Below are positions 44,067 through 53,900 of a DNA stretch of 64,000 nucleotides, piece after piece (positions within the stretch are counted from its first letter, which is position 1; each line of letters opens with the position of its first letter). The stretch is taken from contig JAFRPH010000014.1 of assembly GCA_017429205.1 (NCBI GenBank), forward strand, positions 1 to 64,000, read 5' to 3'. Under the pieces are notes generated by a model. It was not told the origin of the DNA. It did not search any database and saw only the letters and a list, made by a program, of their open reading frames with translations. The stretch is from Bacteroidales bacterium. GTDB taxonomy: Bacteria > Bacteroidota > Bacteroidia > Bacteroidales > UBA932. A program made the position numbers and the translations under genes.

Positions 44067-45461
44067 CTACTGCTTGGTATAGGTACCCAGCCAGTTTCCG
44101 GGCGCAGTGCCCCAGGTGGATCCGGTGAACCAGAGGACGCGGGTCACCCCTTCCATGCCGGAGGTGAAGGTGAGCGTTTTCCTATCGGCCGAGAGGGTTC
44201 CCTTGAGCACTTCGTCGCCCTTGTTCACATCGACTGCCGTATTGCCCTTGTAGGGGGCGAAGTAGTAGTAGGTGTTGTTTTCGCCGGTGCCGCACCAGCC
44301 GTAGTAGCCCCCGTCCACGAAGGAGGCGGTCCCGTCCGCGTTGAGGGTGAACTGGATGCCGAAACCGTTGAAATTGGAATCCGGGGCGTAGCACATGAAG
44401 TAGCTGCCGGACTCATAGAAGGTGATGCTGCCGTCGCCGCCCTTCCAGGTGCCGATCCAGTCGGCTTTCGTGACTGCCCCGGAAGGGTCGTCGCCGCCAC
44501 CGCCACCGCCGCCGCTGCCGCCGCGGGTGAGGCCGCTCTCCACGTCGAACCAGAAGGTGCTGGTTCCCCATTTCCCCGTGCTGGTGACGTACGGACGGGC
44601 ATAGAAGCCGTTGTAGTTGCTGTCGGCGGAGGTGAAACCGGCGTAATCGTCGCTCTGGCGGGCGATGGTGCAGATCAGGGCGCCCTGCTCGGGATTGATG
44701 CGGGCGCCGCTCTTGTCATACATGTTCAGGTAGTAGTTGGTGTCCCCGTCGGCGGAGGCGCCGATCCAGCGGTTCTCCGTCATCTTGAGGAGGAGGTTCC
44801 CCGTCGCGGTTTCGTACTCCAGCGGAATCTTCACGTCGGTGTTCCAGATGAGGGTGAAGTTGTCGCCGCTCTCTACGATTTCCACGTCGAACTGGTAACC
44901 GGCGGGGCCGATGACCCAATTCCCCGGCCAGTAGTCGCGGGGTGTTGCATCAGAGGGTTCGTCCTCCCCGGAGCCGCCCTGGCCGCCCTTGAGGTTGATC
45001 TTCACCTGGGTTCCGTCGATAAGGACCAGGATCAGGAAGTCCCCTTCCAGGGAGACGTTCCGGAAGAAAGCCTCCCCGCTGGAGGCGGAACCGAGGAGCG
45101 TCCAGGTGGCGCCCTCGTCATAGGACACGTACCAGTTCCCTTCCTCGATCTTGAAGTCGGGCGTGGCGCCGTCCTGGCCGGGTGCTCCCTGTCCGGCGTC
45201 GAGGGTCACGGGCGCAGTCCCGTCGGCGAAATAGATGGTGAACGTGCCGTCCCCGTGGTCCTTCACTTCGGAGATGAGGCGGCTTTTGTCCAGGAGGGTC
45301 TTGTAGGCGCCGAGGGCGTCCACGCTGTTCTGGAGATTCGCGACCTGCGCCTTGAGGGCGCCCAGTTCGTCCTTGATCCAGGTGTCGTCGTAGGGCTTGC
45401 ACTGGGTCAGTGCGCCCAGGACCGCCGCAAGGACGGCGAAAGCGAGGAGGATTCTTTTCAT
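44067..45461 (-). CDS. DUF4988/PL29-N-type surface lipoprotein 1
   Basis: 464 residues, starting MKRILLAFAVLAAVLGALTQC (lipobox LTQC). A short coiled coil (about 27-55, DELGALKAQVANLQNSVDAL) is followed by the DUF4988 module seen at the N terminus of PL29-type lyases (DHGDGTFTIYFADG, DFKIEEGNWYVSYDEGATWTLLG). Between them lies a degenerate collagen-like GQGAPGQDGATP. Two copies of a calycin-like W-x-G-x-W domain follow (PGNWVIGPAGYQF and WIGTWKGGDGSITF), joined by a Gly-rich linker. No lyase domain is present. Paralogue of the next gene. Confidence 0.8.
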   Translation of the reverse strand: MKRILLAFAVLAAVLGALTQCKPYDDTWIKDELGALKAQVANLQNSVDALGAYKTLLDKSRLISEVKDHGDGTFTIYFADGTAPVTLDAGQGAPGQDGATPDFKIEEGNWYVSYDEGATWTLLGSASSGEAFFRNVSLEGDFLILVLIDGTQVKINLKGGQGGSGEDEPSDATPRDYWPGNWVIGPAGYQFDVEIVESGDNFTLIWNTDVKIPLEYETATGNLLLKMTENRWIGASADGDTNYYLNMYDKSGARINPEQGALICTIARQSDDYAGFTSADSNYNGFYARPYVTSTGKWGTSTFWFDVESGLTRGGSGGGGGGGDDPSGAVTKADWIGTWKGGDGSITFYESGSYFMCYAPDSNFNGFGIQFTLNADGTASFVDGGYYGWCGTGENNTYYYFAPYKGNTAVDVNKGDEVLKGTLSADRKTLTFTSGMEGVTRVLWFTGSTWGTAPGNWLGTYTKQ

Positions 45462-45470
45462 GACGGTGGA

Positions 45471-46991
45471 TTATTCAGCTTTGGTGTAGGTGCCGAGCCA
45501 GTTTCCGGGCAGGGTGCACCATGTCTTGATGGTCTGGTTGTACAGGGGCACTTTGTTGCACTCCTCGATGCCTGAGGTGATGGTGACGGTTTTCTTGTCG
45601 GCGGACAGGGTGCCCTTGAGGAGGGTGGCTCCCTTCGTCAGGGTCAGGTAGCTCTGCTGGCCGCTCTCGTCGACATGCTGGGCATAGAAGTAGAAATACT
45701 CATACGCCCCGTCCACCGTCCTGTAGCCGGCATAGCCGTTCTTGTCATCATAGACGGAGAAAGTCCATGTCCCGTCTTCCTCGTTGAAATCGAATACGAC
45801 GCCGAAATCATTGAAGTTCGAGGTGGGAGCATAGCACATGAAATAGCTGCCGGCCTCATAGAAGCAGATCGTCGTCGGGGTGGACACGCCCTCCTTGTTC
45901 CAGTTGCCCATCCAGTCGGCCATCGTGGGGACGGTGGAGGTCTCCCCGCCGCCATCCGCCTTGATCAGTTGGCTTTCGTCGGTGCAATACATGTAAAACA
46001 CGCTGCTGCCCCATTTCCCGGTGCCCCAGTTGTACGGACGGGCAAAGAAATAGTTGAAATTCTCCGGGTCGGCGGAGGTTGCCGTGGCCGCGGTCTTGTC
46101 TTCATTCAGGCGGAAAGTGGCGATGAGGGTCCCCTGGGCGGGATCCGGAGAAACCCGGGAACCGGCTGCGGTGTACAGGTTCAGATAATAGGAGATTCCG
46201 GTGCCGGTGGCGGAGTCGTAGTTGCCGCCGACGGCGCGGTTCTCCGGCATGGACAGGGTCATTTCGCCGGTCTCGGCGACAAAGTCGATGGGAATCTGGA
46301 CATACGCGGCATTAGCCTGGTCATACCAGTTGATGAGGCAACGCTCGTCAGAAGATTTCGTGATGACGATATCCTCGGCGTCGTATTTCCAGTTGCCCAC
46401 CCAGTCGTCGATGGTGGCAGGCTCCTCCTTCTTCAGGGGGATGCGGACTTCCGTTCCGTCGATAAGCACCAGCACGAGGATGTCGCCGTCCATATACACG
46501 TTCTTGAAGAAGAGGCTTTCGCTGGAGGAGGCGGAGCCGAGCCTGGTCCAGGTGGCACCCTGGTCATAGGAGACGTACCAGTCGCCGTCCTCGATCTTGA
46601 AGTCGGGCGTCACGCCGTCCTGGCCGGGAGTTCCCGGGTCGCCGTCCTTACCGGGGTCGCCGTCCTTGCCCGGGTCGCCGGGGGTGCCGGGATCGCCCTT
46701 GTCACCTTTGACGGTTTTGATGACGACCGGGGTGCTCTCGCCCACATAGTAGATGGAGAAAGTGCCGTCGCCGTTGTCGGTGATCCTGTCGATGACCTTG
46801 CCTTTCTGGAGGTTGTCCACGATGGTCTTGTAGGAGTTCAGGGAGTTCACGTTGGACTCCAGGTTGGAGAGTTTCGAGTCGATCTGCTCGAACTTGGACT
46901 TGATCCAGGAGTCGTCATACTCCTTGGAGCACTGGACGAGGGCCGGGACGAGGAGGGCGAGGCCCGTCAGGAAAGAAAGGATCCGTTTCAT
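45471..46991 (-). CDS. DUF4988/PL29-N-type surface lipoprotein 2 with collagen-like stalk
   Basis: 506 residues, starting MKRILSFLTGLALLVPALVQC (lipobox LVQC). It has the same layout as its neighbour: coiled coil (KFEQIDSKLSNLESNVNSL), DUF4988 strands (DNGDGTFSIYYVGEST, DFKIEDGDWYVSYDQGATW), then two W-x-G-x-W beta domains (WVGNWKYDAEDIV, WMGNWNKEGVSTP). It differs by 11 consecutive Gly-X-Y triplets between the coiled coil and DUF4988, a likely trimeric collagen-like stalk. It probably displays a binding head at the cell surface for the SusCD system. Confidence 0.8.
   Translation of the reverse strand: MKRILSFLTGLALLVPALVQCSKEYDDSWIKSKFEQIDSKLSNLESNVNSLNSYKTIVDNLQKGKVIDRITDNGDGTFSIYYVGESTPVVIKTVKGDKGDPGTPGDPGKDGDPGKDGDPGTPGQDGVTPDFKIEDGDWYVSYDQGATWTRLGSASSSESLFFKNVYMDGDILVLVLIDGTEVRIPLKKEEPATIDDWVGNWKYDAEDIVITKSSDERCLINWYDQANAAYVQIPIDFVAETGEMTLSMPENRAVGGNYDSATGTGISYYLNLYTAAGSRVSPDPAQGTLIATFRLNEDKTAATATSADPENFNYFFARPYNWGTGKWGSSVFYMYCTDESQLIKADGGGETSTVPTMADWMGNWNKEGVSTPTTICFYEAGSYFMCYAPTSNFNDFGVVFDFNEEDGTWTFSVYDDKNGYAGYRTVDGAYEYFYFYAQHVDESGQQSYLTLTKGATLLKGTLSADKKTVTITSGIEECNKVPLYNQTIKTWCTLPGNWLGTYTKAE
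46608..46706 (-). repeat. Collagen-like Gly-X-Y repeat
   Basis: Eleven in-frame triplets (GDK GDP GTP GDP GKD GDP GKD GDP GTP GQD GVT). The DNA also repeats, with GGGTCGCCGTCCTT-like units, so the length may vary between strains. Confidence 0.85.
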
Positions 46992-47015
46992 TGCTGTAAA
47001 GGTTTATGGGATTGA

Positions 47016-48185
47016 TTATTCGTGTGCTTCGATAAAGTGGCGCCGGGCTACGAGGCATGCCCCCACGATGCCGGCGTCCATGCCGAGGGCGCTCCGGCAG
47101 ATATGGGTGTCCTTGCTCACGAGGTGGATGGCGTGCTTGTTCACGGCCATCCGCATCGGGTCCAGCAGGTAGTCGCCGGTCATGGCGAGTTCGCCGCCCA
47201 CGACCACGAGTTCCGGGTTGAACAGGTTGATCAGGCCGGAGGTCTTCTCCCCGAGGAGGATGCCGATTTTCTCGATGACGTCGATGCACAGGACGTCCTC
47301 CCGCGCGACCGCGTCCAGGATTTCGCTGAGCATCAAGGGTTTGTCGGATTCGAGCATGCGCTGGCTCAGGATGGAGGACTCCCCGGCGCGGATGCGCTCC
47401 ACGAGGTTCCGCTGGAGGGCCTGCCCGGAGATCTCCGTCTCGTTGCAGCCGCGCTTGCCGCACCGGCAGATAATCTGGTTGTCGAACCCGTACACGTGCC
47501 CGAACTCCCCGGCATACCCGGACTTTCCGGAATACACCTGCCCGTCCATGACGATCCCCATGCCGAGGCCCCAGTTCACATTGATCATGAGCATGTTCCG
47601 CGTCCCGGCCCCGGCGCCCTTGATGTATTCGCCCACCGTCATGGCGCGGGTGTCGTTGAACAGCGAGGTGGGAACGCCCATCTGCTCCTGCAGGCGCAGG
47701 GCGAGCGCTTTCCCGGGCTCGTAGAACCAGGTGTAGCTGTCGCCGGTCCGGTCGTCGATGCGGCCCGGCACGGCCAGGCAGGCCTCCTTGATCCCGCACC
47801 CGTGCTCCCGGGCGAGGGAGACGACTTCCCGGAGGATGTCGCTGAGCCGGACGAAGGCCCCCTTGGAGTCGAGGAGGAAATCTTCGAAGATCCGCTGCCC
47901 GTGCATGTTTCCCTGGAAATCCATGAGGCCCGCGTTGATGTAGCGGTCATTCACGTCCACGCCGAGGAACCATCCGGCATCCGCCCGGAGGCAGTACCGG
48001 TGCGGGCGCCGTCCGGTGACGGATTCCGTCTTGCCGCAGTCTTCCAGGGCGCCCTCATCCAGGAGGATGCCTACGTATTTGGTGGCCGTGCTGATGCTGA
48101 TCCCCAGCGCGTCCGCAATCTGGGGAATCGTAGCTCCGTCCCTGCGGGACAGCAGGGCCAGGATTTGACTTTCCGGGGTATTCAT
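47016..48185 (-). CDS. ROK-family transcriptional regulator
   Basis: 389 residues from the ATG at 48185. A MarR-like winged helix (about 8-65, ATIPQIADALGISISTATKYVGILLDEGAL) is followed by an ASKHA fold with the ROK signature region GYAGEFGHVYGF and zinc site CRCGKRGCNETE. As the first gene of the operon it probably senses a sugar or sugar phosphate and controls the downstream DUF4988-M64-SusCD genes. The expected ATP-site acidic and Gly residues are present (GVDVNDRYI, NWGLGMGIVMDG). Confidence 0.92.
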   Translation of the reverse strand: MNTPESQILALLSRRDGATIPQIADALGISISTATKYVGILLDEGALEDCGKTESVTGRRPHRYCLRADAGWFLGVDVNDRYINAGLMDFQGNMHGQRIFEDFLLDSKGAFVRLSDILREVVSLAREHGCGIKEACLAVPGRIDDRTGDSYTWFYEPGKALALRLQEQMGVPTSLFNDTRAMTVGEYIKGAGAGTRNMLMINVNWGLGMGIVMDGQVYSGKSGYAGEFGHVYGFDNQIICRCGKRGCNETEISGQALQRNLVERIRAGESSILSQRMLESDKPLMLSEILDAVAREDVLCIDVIEKIGILLGEKTSGLINLFNPELVVVGGELAMTGDYLLDPMRMAVNKHAIHLVSKDTHICRSALGMDAGIVGACLVARRHFIEAHE

Positions 48186-48250
48186 CAGGTTCAAGTTCCA
48201 GATTCAGGGGCAAAATAAGCAATATTATGGAAATATAAAAGAAGTTTATC

Positions 48251-48258
48251 CAAAAATA
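48251..48258 (-). promoter_or_regulatory. -7 element of the ROK-SusCD operon
   Basis: Minus-strand TATTTTTG, an exact TAnnTTTG, 65 bases upstream of the ROK start, in an A/T-rich gap. No good -33 box. Confidence 0.5.
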
Positions 48259-48301
48259 AATAATCACACCCGAATAAAGTCGTTTTTTAGTAAAAATCCC
48301 G

Positions 48302-48332
48302 TTGGGAAAGCGGATTTTAATGCATAATTTTG
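48302..48332 (+). promoter_or_regulatory. Orphan plus-strand promoter
   Basis: TTG at 48302-48304, 20 bases, TAATTTTG at 48325-48332: full consensus, yet only a short ORF remnant follows before a convergent gene. Confidence 0.65.
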
Positions 48333-48524
48333 GACCTTCGGAACATCCTGGCGGGCCACGTGACCGACCGTACGCCCGAAGTGGTCCAGGGCAGTCCCTC
48401 CATTTCCATCCACGAACTATACTATCAGCTGGCTACGCTGACAACCGGTTCCCATGTCGGCATCTACAACGATGCCAACAACGGGAACGTATACCGGAAC
48501 ACCCTGAAGGAGTTCCTGCAATAA
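48330..48524 (+). pseudogene. Probable 3' remnant of a decayed gene
   Basis: An open stretch of about 64 codons ending KEFLQ and a stop, with no ATG; a TTG at 48330 and a GTG at 48360 are the only possible starts. The translation (GHVTDRTPEVVQGSPS, ELYYQLATLTTGSHVGIYND) looks like the well-ordered C terminus of a larger protein rather than noise. An in-frame stop lies just upstream at 48318. I do not recognise the family. It ends two bases before the convergent STAS gene stop. Confidence 0.4.
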
Positions 48525-48525
48525 C

Positions 48526-48828
48526 TCATTCGAAATCGAACAGGGATACAAATCCGGTCAGATCAAACACTTCGCGGATATCTTCCTGGACATTCCTGAG
48601 CACGACGCCGGACCCATTGGCCTTGCAGTGCTTGAGGATGCCCAGCAGGATCCGCAGTCCACTCGAAGATATATACTCCAGTGCAGCACAGTCAATGATG
48701 ACAGGTCTTCCTTCACTGTCAAGAAGCGGCTGGAGAGCCTGTTCGGTTTCACGGGCGGCAGCCGTGTCCAATTCTCCGGACAAGGTAACGAAAAACTTGC
48801 CGTCCTGTTCCTGAATAGATGTTTTCAT
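48526..48828 (-). CDS. STAS-domain anti-sigma factor antagonist
   Basis: 100 residues, a single STAS domain of SpoIIAA/RsbV type. The phosphorylation loop is DCAALEYISSSGLRIL, in which the second serine of the SSG triplet corresponds to the regulatory Ser. It overlaps the preceding phosphatase/kinase gene by four bases (ATGA), so it is translationally coupled to it. In a partner switch its phospho state would be set by the HATPase and PP2C domains of the neighbour. No sigma factor is adjacent, so the downstream target is open. Confidence 0.92.
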   Translation of the reverse strand: MKTSIQEQDGKFFVTLSGELDTAAARETEQALQPLLDSEGRPVIIDCAALEYISSSGLRILLGILKHCKANGSGVVLRNVQEDIREVFDLTGFVSLFDFE

Positions 48829-50930
48829 CCTATTAATTTCGTTAAAGATAATACATTCTGCCCGTCGCGGCGGGTATAGGAGATGGAGTCCATGAGCTTG
48901 CGGGTCAGCAGGATGCCCAGTCCGCCGATCGGCCTGTCCTGGGCGTCCAGGGTCGTATCGGCCTCCAGGACAGTCGTGGGATCGAACGGCTTTCCGGAAT
49001 CGATCACCGTGAACCGCAACTGCTTCCGGTCGCTGTCTGCCAGGACCGTGACCTCTCCCCGCTCACCGGGGGCATAGGCATAATTGATGACGTTCACAAC
49101 CGATTCCTCCAAGGCAAGCCGCAAGCCGTTTGCCATCTTCCCCTCCAGGTGCAGCGCCCCCAGGAACGCCTTGACAAAGGCATTCAGTCGTTCCACCTCA
49201 TCCATCTCATTGACAAGGGTGATCCTTTCGCGCAGCACCTCCCCCGGAGCGAACTGCACGACAAGCAAAGTCAGGTCGTCACTCTGGGGCGCCTGTCCGG
49301 CAAAGGCATGCGCCGCCCCGCTCAGGGCGGAGACCAGGGAGGCAGGCGTCGGATCCGGGGACTTGATCGCGGTATTCAATACCTCCAGCACCCGGTCGCG
49401 CCCGAACTGTTTTCGCTGGACATTCTTGGATTCGGTCAGACCGTCGGTATAGAGGAGGAGCGAGGTCCCGGGAGACAGGGAGCAGCGCTGCCCTTCAAAA
49501 CGCGTATCAGGGAACACGCCGAGCGGGAGATTGGCTTTGGCGGGCATCATGGACACTTCGTCAGTGAGGATGAACGGCTTGTCGTGACCGGCCGTCGCAT
49601 ACTCCAGTTCTCCGGAATACAGGTCCAGGCAGCCGACAAAGAAAGTCACGAACATATTGCTGTCATTGCCGCGGCAAAGTTCCCCGTTAAGCAGGGAAAG
49701 GATCTGGGATGGACGCTCTTCCGTCCTGGACACCATCCGGAACAGGGAATGGACGACGGACATCAGCATCGCCGAGGGGACGCCTTTTCCGGCGACATCG
49801 CCGATACAGAAGAACAGTTTGCCGTCGCGGATGAAGAAATCGAAAAGGTCTCCGCCCACTTCCCGGGCGGGCTCCAGGGATCCGTACACGAACGGGGGGA
49901 AGGACGTGGGCAGCATTTCCCGCTGGATGCGTTGGGCGACAGCCAGTTCTCCACCTATGCGGGCCTGTTCTACCGACGCCTTGTGCAGCTTGGATTCACT
50001 GCGGGCGAACCGCTCGATCATAAAGGCCAGGATGGCAAGGCCCAGCAGGACCAGCAAGACCTGCTGCCTCCGCATCCTCCAGATACGGGCGAAGACTTCC
50101 TGGGTGCGGTACACCTGCACGACCTGCCAGTAAGGTTCCCGGACCATTTGCACACTACGGATGGAAATACCCTTCCCGTCAGCGTCCGGCCCTCCCTGTC
50201 GAATCAATTCCAGCGCGGTTTCAACATCCTGCCGGGAAGCCCGGCTTTCCGGCGGAGCGGCCACCAGCATCCCTTCCTGCGTAAGCAGGAGGCCGTATGA
50301 GGAAGGAAAAGGTTGCCGGGCATTCAGCGTGTCACCCAGCCAGGAAACATTCATGTCCAGGCCGCAGATGGCGGCGATCCTCCCCCGCCCGTCCAGGACC
50401 GGGGCGGCATAGGTAATCAGGGTCTCCAGCGAATCCGCCGCATCGACATAGGGCTCTGACCAGAAGGGCCGCTTGGTCTCCAACGCACGACGGAAGAACT
50501 CATTCTCCGTATAATCATGGTCCTGGCCGGCAAACTGCGACAGGCTGACGGTTCCGTCGACCTTCTTGGCATAAGGTTCGAAAAGGCGGCCCTTGGAAGG
50601 GAAGTAATCCGGGACAAACGTGAGGAAGCCGCCCACCACGTGCGGGTTGTCGTCTACCAGGTAGCGCAGGGATGTATAGGAAGAGTCGGGATGAGACAGA
50701 TCCTGTCTCACTTTCCAAAGGTTCTCCTTCATGGTGGCTTCCGTAAGCTCCATCATATGCTCGACCTCGGCGCCCATCGCACCCAGGACCACCCGGGCAC
50801 GGGCGCCCATCTCATCCTCCATGGCCGTCTTGACACGCTCGTACTGGATGATGGAGATGACCTCCACCAGCAAGGCGGCCAGGACGACGACTCCCAGGCG
50901 GAACAACCTTCTCTTTTTGGCAGAATCCAT
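48825..50930 (-). CDS. Sensor / SpoIIE phosphatase / RsbW-like kinase fusion
   Basis: 701 residues. TM1 at about 10-28 (LFRLGVVVLAALLVEVISII), an extracytoplasmic Cache-like sensor (about 30-295, with NEFFRRALETKRPFWSEPYVDAADSLETLITYAAPV), and TM2 at about 298-318 (VLLVLLGLAILAFMI). Then a PP2C/SpoIIE phosphatase (about 340-565: AREVGGDLFDFF, GDVAGKGVPSAMLMS, SDDLTLLVV) and a C-terminal anti-sigma-type ATPase (about 570-701: N-box LALEESVVNVINYAY, G1 DSGKPFDP, G2 GGLGILLTRKLMD). One chain thus carries both the kinase and the opposing phosphatase of a partner switch, plus an envelope sensor. It starts 15 bases after the NRPS stop. Confidence 0.9.
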   Translation of the reverse strand: MDSAKKRRLFRLGVVVLAALLVEVISIIQYERVKTAMEDEMGARARVVLGAMGAEVEHMMELTEATMKENLWKVRQDLSHPDSSYTSLRYLVDDNPHVVGGFLTFVPDYFPSKGRLFEPYAKKVDGTVSLSQFAGQDHDYTENEFFRRALETKRPFWSEPYVDAADSLETLITYAAPVLDGRGRIAAICGLDMNVSWLGDTLNARQPFPSSYGLLLTQEGMLVAAPPESRASRQDVETALELIRQGGPDADGKGISIRSVQMVREPYWQVVQVYRTQEVFARIWRMRRQQVLLVLLGLAILAFMIERFARSESKLHKASVEQARIGGELAVAQRIQREMLPTSFPPFVYGSLEPAREVGGDLFDFFIRDGKLFFCIGDVAGKGVPSAMLMSVVHSLFRMVSRTEERPSQILSLLNGELCRGNDSNMFVTFFVGCLDLYSGELEYATAGHDKPFILTDEVSMMPAKANLPLGVFPDTRFEGQRCSLSPGTSLLLYTDGLTESKNVQRKQFGRDRVLEVLNTAIKSPDPTPASLVSALSGAAHAFAGQAPQSDDLTLLVVQFAPGEVLRERITLVNEMDEVERLNAFVKAFLGALHLEGKMANGLRLALEESVVNVINYAYAPGERGEVTVLADSDRKQLRFTVIDSGKPFDPTTVLEADTTLDAQDRPIGGLGILLTRKLMDSISYTRRDGQNVLSLTKLIG

Positions 50931-50945
50931 AAAGGCGGAACGGTG

Positions 50946-53900
50946 CTATTCAAAGAAGCCGAAGGCCGCGATCTGGCGGATCATCTGGGTAATATACTCA
51001 CTGGAGGTATCACTCCAGCTGAAGCCCAGCCGGTGCAGCACGTTGCAGGTATAGCGGTTGTCCCGTTCGATCGTCAGGGCACGCTGCCCGTGCGCCACGT
51101 CCTGATAGGCCAGCATGGCGGCCAGCAGCTTCGCCTTCTCCGGATCCTGTCCGGCCATGGCCACGGCCTGCTGGAACTCTCCGACCTCCACGAAACGCAT
51201 GGACCCGCCCTCTTTCTCCATCACCGTCAGCACGTCGCCCAGGAGCTCCGTATGGTTGTTGAAGGGCTGGAACACCGTGCAATCCTTCGGCGTGGAGGCG
51301 AGGAGCACCACCGCCTTGGCCGTTTCGTCAATCGGGGACATTTCCGTGGGCTCGTCGTAGCTGTCGACGGGGCAGCAGCCCAGGATGTGGAATACCTTGA
51401 GCCGGCCCATGTAGCTATTGGAGTTGAAGTTGGCCTGGAACTCTCCGTCGGAGCTGCGCGGGGCCAGGTTGCCCACGCGCATCACCTTGGCGCTGAGTCC
51501 ATGGTGGGCGACGGCTTCCAGGATCAGCCGTTCGGCCAGGAACTTCGAGTGGATGTAGCGGTTGTCCAGGAACTGGCCGAACCAGAGCTTCCTCTCGTCC
51601 AGCTGGGGAACCGGGCTGCCGTCCCCGCGGTCGATCCAGATTTCGCCCACGGAGGTGGTGGAAATGTGCACGAGCCGGGCGTGGTTGCGCAGGCAGAATT
51701 CGACGCAGCGCCGCGCGCCGCCGATATTCACGTCCTCAATGTCGGTTCCCTTGGAGAAATGCTTCACGTTGGCCGCCGAATTGAACACCGTGTCGATGGC
51801 CGGATACCCTTCCGGGATGGACTTGCCGAAATCGGCCGTGACATCACCGCAGACGACGAAAAGGCGCTTGCCGAACAGGTCCGGGAACGACGTCTCGAAA
51901 TAGTAGAAGAGGAGGTTCTTGAGCCGGCGCTCGGCCGCCTCCTGGCTCTTGGACCGCACCAGGCAGGTAATCGTCGTCGCATCAGAGTCAATGAGTTCGC
52001 GCAGCAGGTGGATGCCGAGGTACCCTGTCGCACCGGTCAGGAGGACATTGCCCAGCGTCTGCCTTTCACCTTCCAGGAAGGTCTTCACGTTGTTCCGCGG
52101 CAGGATGGCGTCGATGCCGCTGTAGTCGAAGCTCTCCACGACGGTGTCGGTCCCCGCCGACGGGGCAGCTCCGCTCACGAACTGCGCCAGCAGGCGCGGC
52201 GTGGGATGGTCGAAGACTTCACCGTAGGCTACGTGCTTGCCGGCCTTGTCGGCTTCGATGATGACCTTGGTCACCATGAGGGACGTGCCGCCCAGTTCGA
52301 AGAAATTGTCGGTGGCGCCCACCTTGTCCAGGGAAAGGATGCCGGCGAAGATGTCGCAGAAGAGCTTCTCCAGCTCGCCTTCCGGAGCCACGTACTCGCG
52401 CTCCTCAACCTGAATCTGCGGGGCAGGCAGGGCACGCCGGTTCACCTTCTGGTTCTGGTTCAGCGGGATGGCGTCGATCTGCATCGTCGCGGCAGGGACC
52501 ATGTACGGCGGCTTACGCTCCTTGATGAAGGCGTTCAGCGCCTGTACGTCCACTTTTTCATCGCTGACGATGTAGGCGGCGATGAACTTTCCGCCGTTGG
52601 GGTAATCGAAGGCCTGGACGGTCGCGTCCTGGATGCCCTTGAATTCCCGGATCACGGCCTCCACTTCCTTGAGCTCGATGCGGAAGCCCCGGATCTTCAC
52701 CTGGCCGTCGCTGCGGCCCACGAACTGGATGTTGCCGTCCGGGAGATAGCGGACCACATCACCTGTCCGGTAGCAGCGGAGGCCGTTCCAATCAATGAAG
52801 GTCTCGGCCGTCTTTTCCGGAAGGTTCAGGTAGCCGCGGCTCACCTGGGGTCCCGATACCAGCAATTCACCCACGGCGCCGAGCGGGAGGCGGTTCATAT
52901 CCTTGTCCACGATGAAGAGGCGCAGGTTGTCCAGCGGCTTGCCGATGGGGGCGTTCTGTTCGAACTCCTTCATCGGATAGGTGGTCGTGAAGATGGTACA
53001 CTCGGTCGGGCCGTAGCCGTTATGGAACTGATAATTCGCCGGAGGGGTGAGCGGCAGCACCTTCTCTCCGCCCACGGAGAGGTGGCGGAGGGAGTGGTTC
53101 TCGCAGTTCATGGCGAACTGGCAGCCCACCTGCGTGGTCATGAAGGAGTGCGTAACCCCTTCTTCATCAAAGTATTTGTTCAAATCCGGGAGGTTCAGGC
53201 GGATGTCGTCGCCGACGATGACGACGGCCGCGCCCGTGGTGAGCGCCGGATACATGTCCATCATGCAGGCGTCGAAGCCGAAGGAGGCGTAGGCGGCCAC
53301 CTTGTCACCCGGCTTGAGCCCATAGTAGCGCCGGTACCAGTGGCAGAAGGCCACGAGGTTCCGGTGTTCCAGCTGGCAGCCCTTGGGCTGGCCGGTGGAA
53401 CCGGACGTGTACAGCAGGATGAAGAGGTCCTCCGGCCTGGGGTCGCGCCCCGCAGCACCGGATTCCGGCCGGACATCGGCCAGTTCCCGGGTCAGCAGCA
53501 CCGGTCCCTGGTAATCGACCTTCTCCAGCAGTTCCTCCTCGGCGATGAGGAGCTTGGCGGAGGCGTCCTGCATCATGAAGTTCAGGCGCTCGGCGGGGTA
53601 GCTGGGATCCAGCGGCTGGTAGGCGCAGCCGGACTTGAGCACGCCCAGGGCGGAGAGCACCATCCATTCGCTGCGGCCGATGAGGATGGACACCACGGTC
53701 TCGGGGCCCTCGCCGGCGATCTTCCGGACCTGCGCCGCAATGGCATCGGTCTTTTCATCCACCTCCCTGTACGTGAGCCGCACGTCGTGATACACGACGG
53801 CCAGGTTGTCCGGCGTTTCGGCGGCCTGGGCACGGAACAGGGAGACGATGGTCTGCGCGGAGTCATAGTCCACGTCCGTGGCGTTGAAGCCGTCCAGCAG

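Noticed and set aside
38898..45575. An open frame of about 2225 codons on the plus strand opposite SusC, M64 and DUF4988 genes
   Set aside because: It is an antisense shadow caused by high GC and codon bias. The minus-strand genes have signal peptides and family motifs; this frame has low-complexity Val/Gly/Asp/His composition and no motif.
46608..46706. Regular short repeats considered as a CRISPR-like array
   Set aside because: The units are in-frame Gly-X-Y codons within a lipoprotein gene, with no spacers.
48302..48814. 170-codon plus-strand frame overlapping the STAS gene
   Set aside because: Arg/Ser/Pro-rich, antisense to a motif-bearing STAS domain, and in a different frame from the better 48330 remnant.
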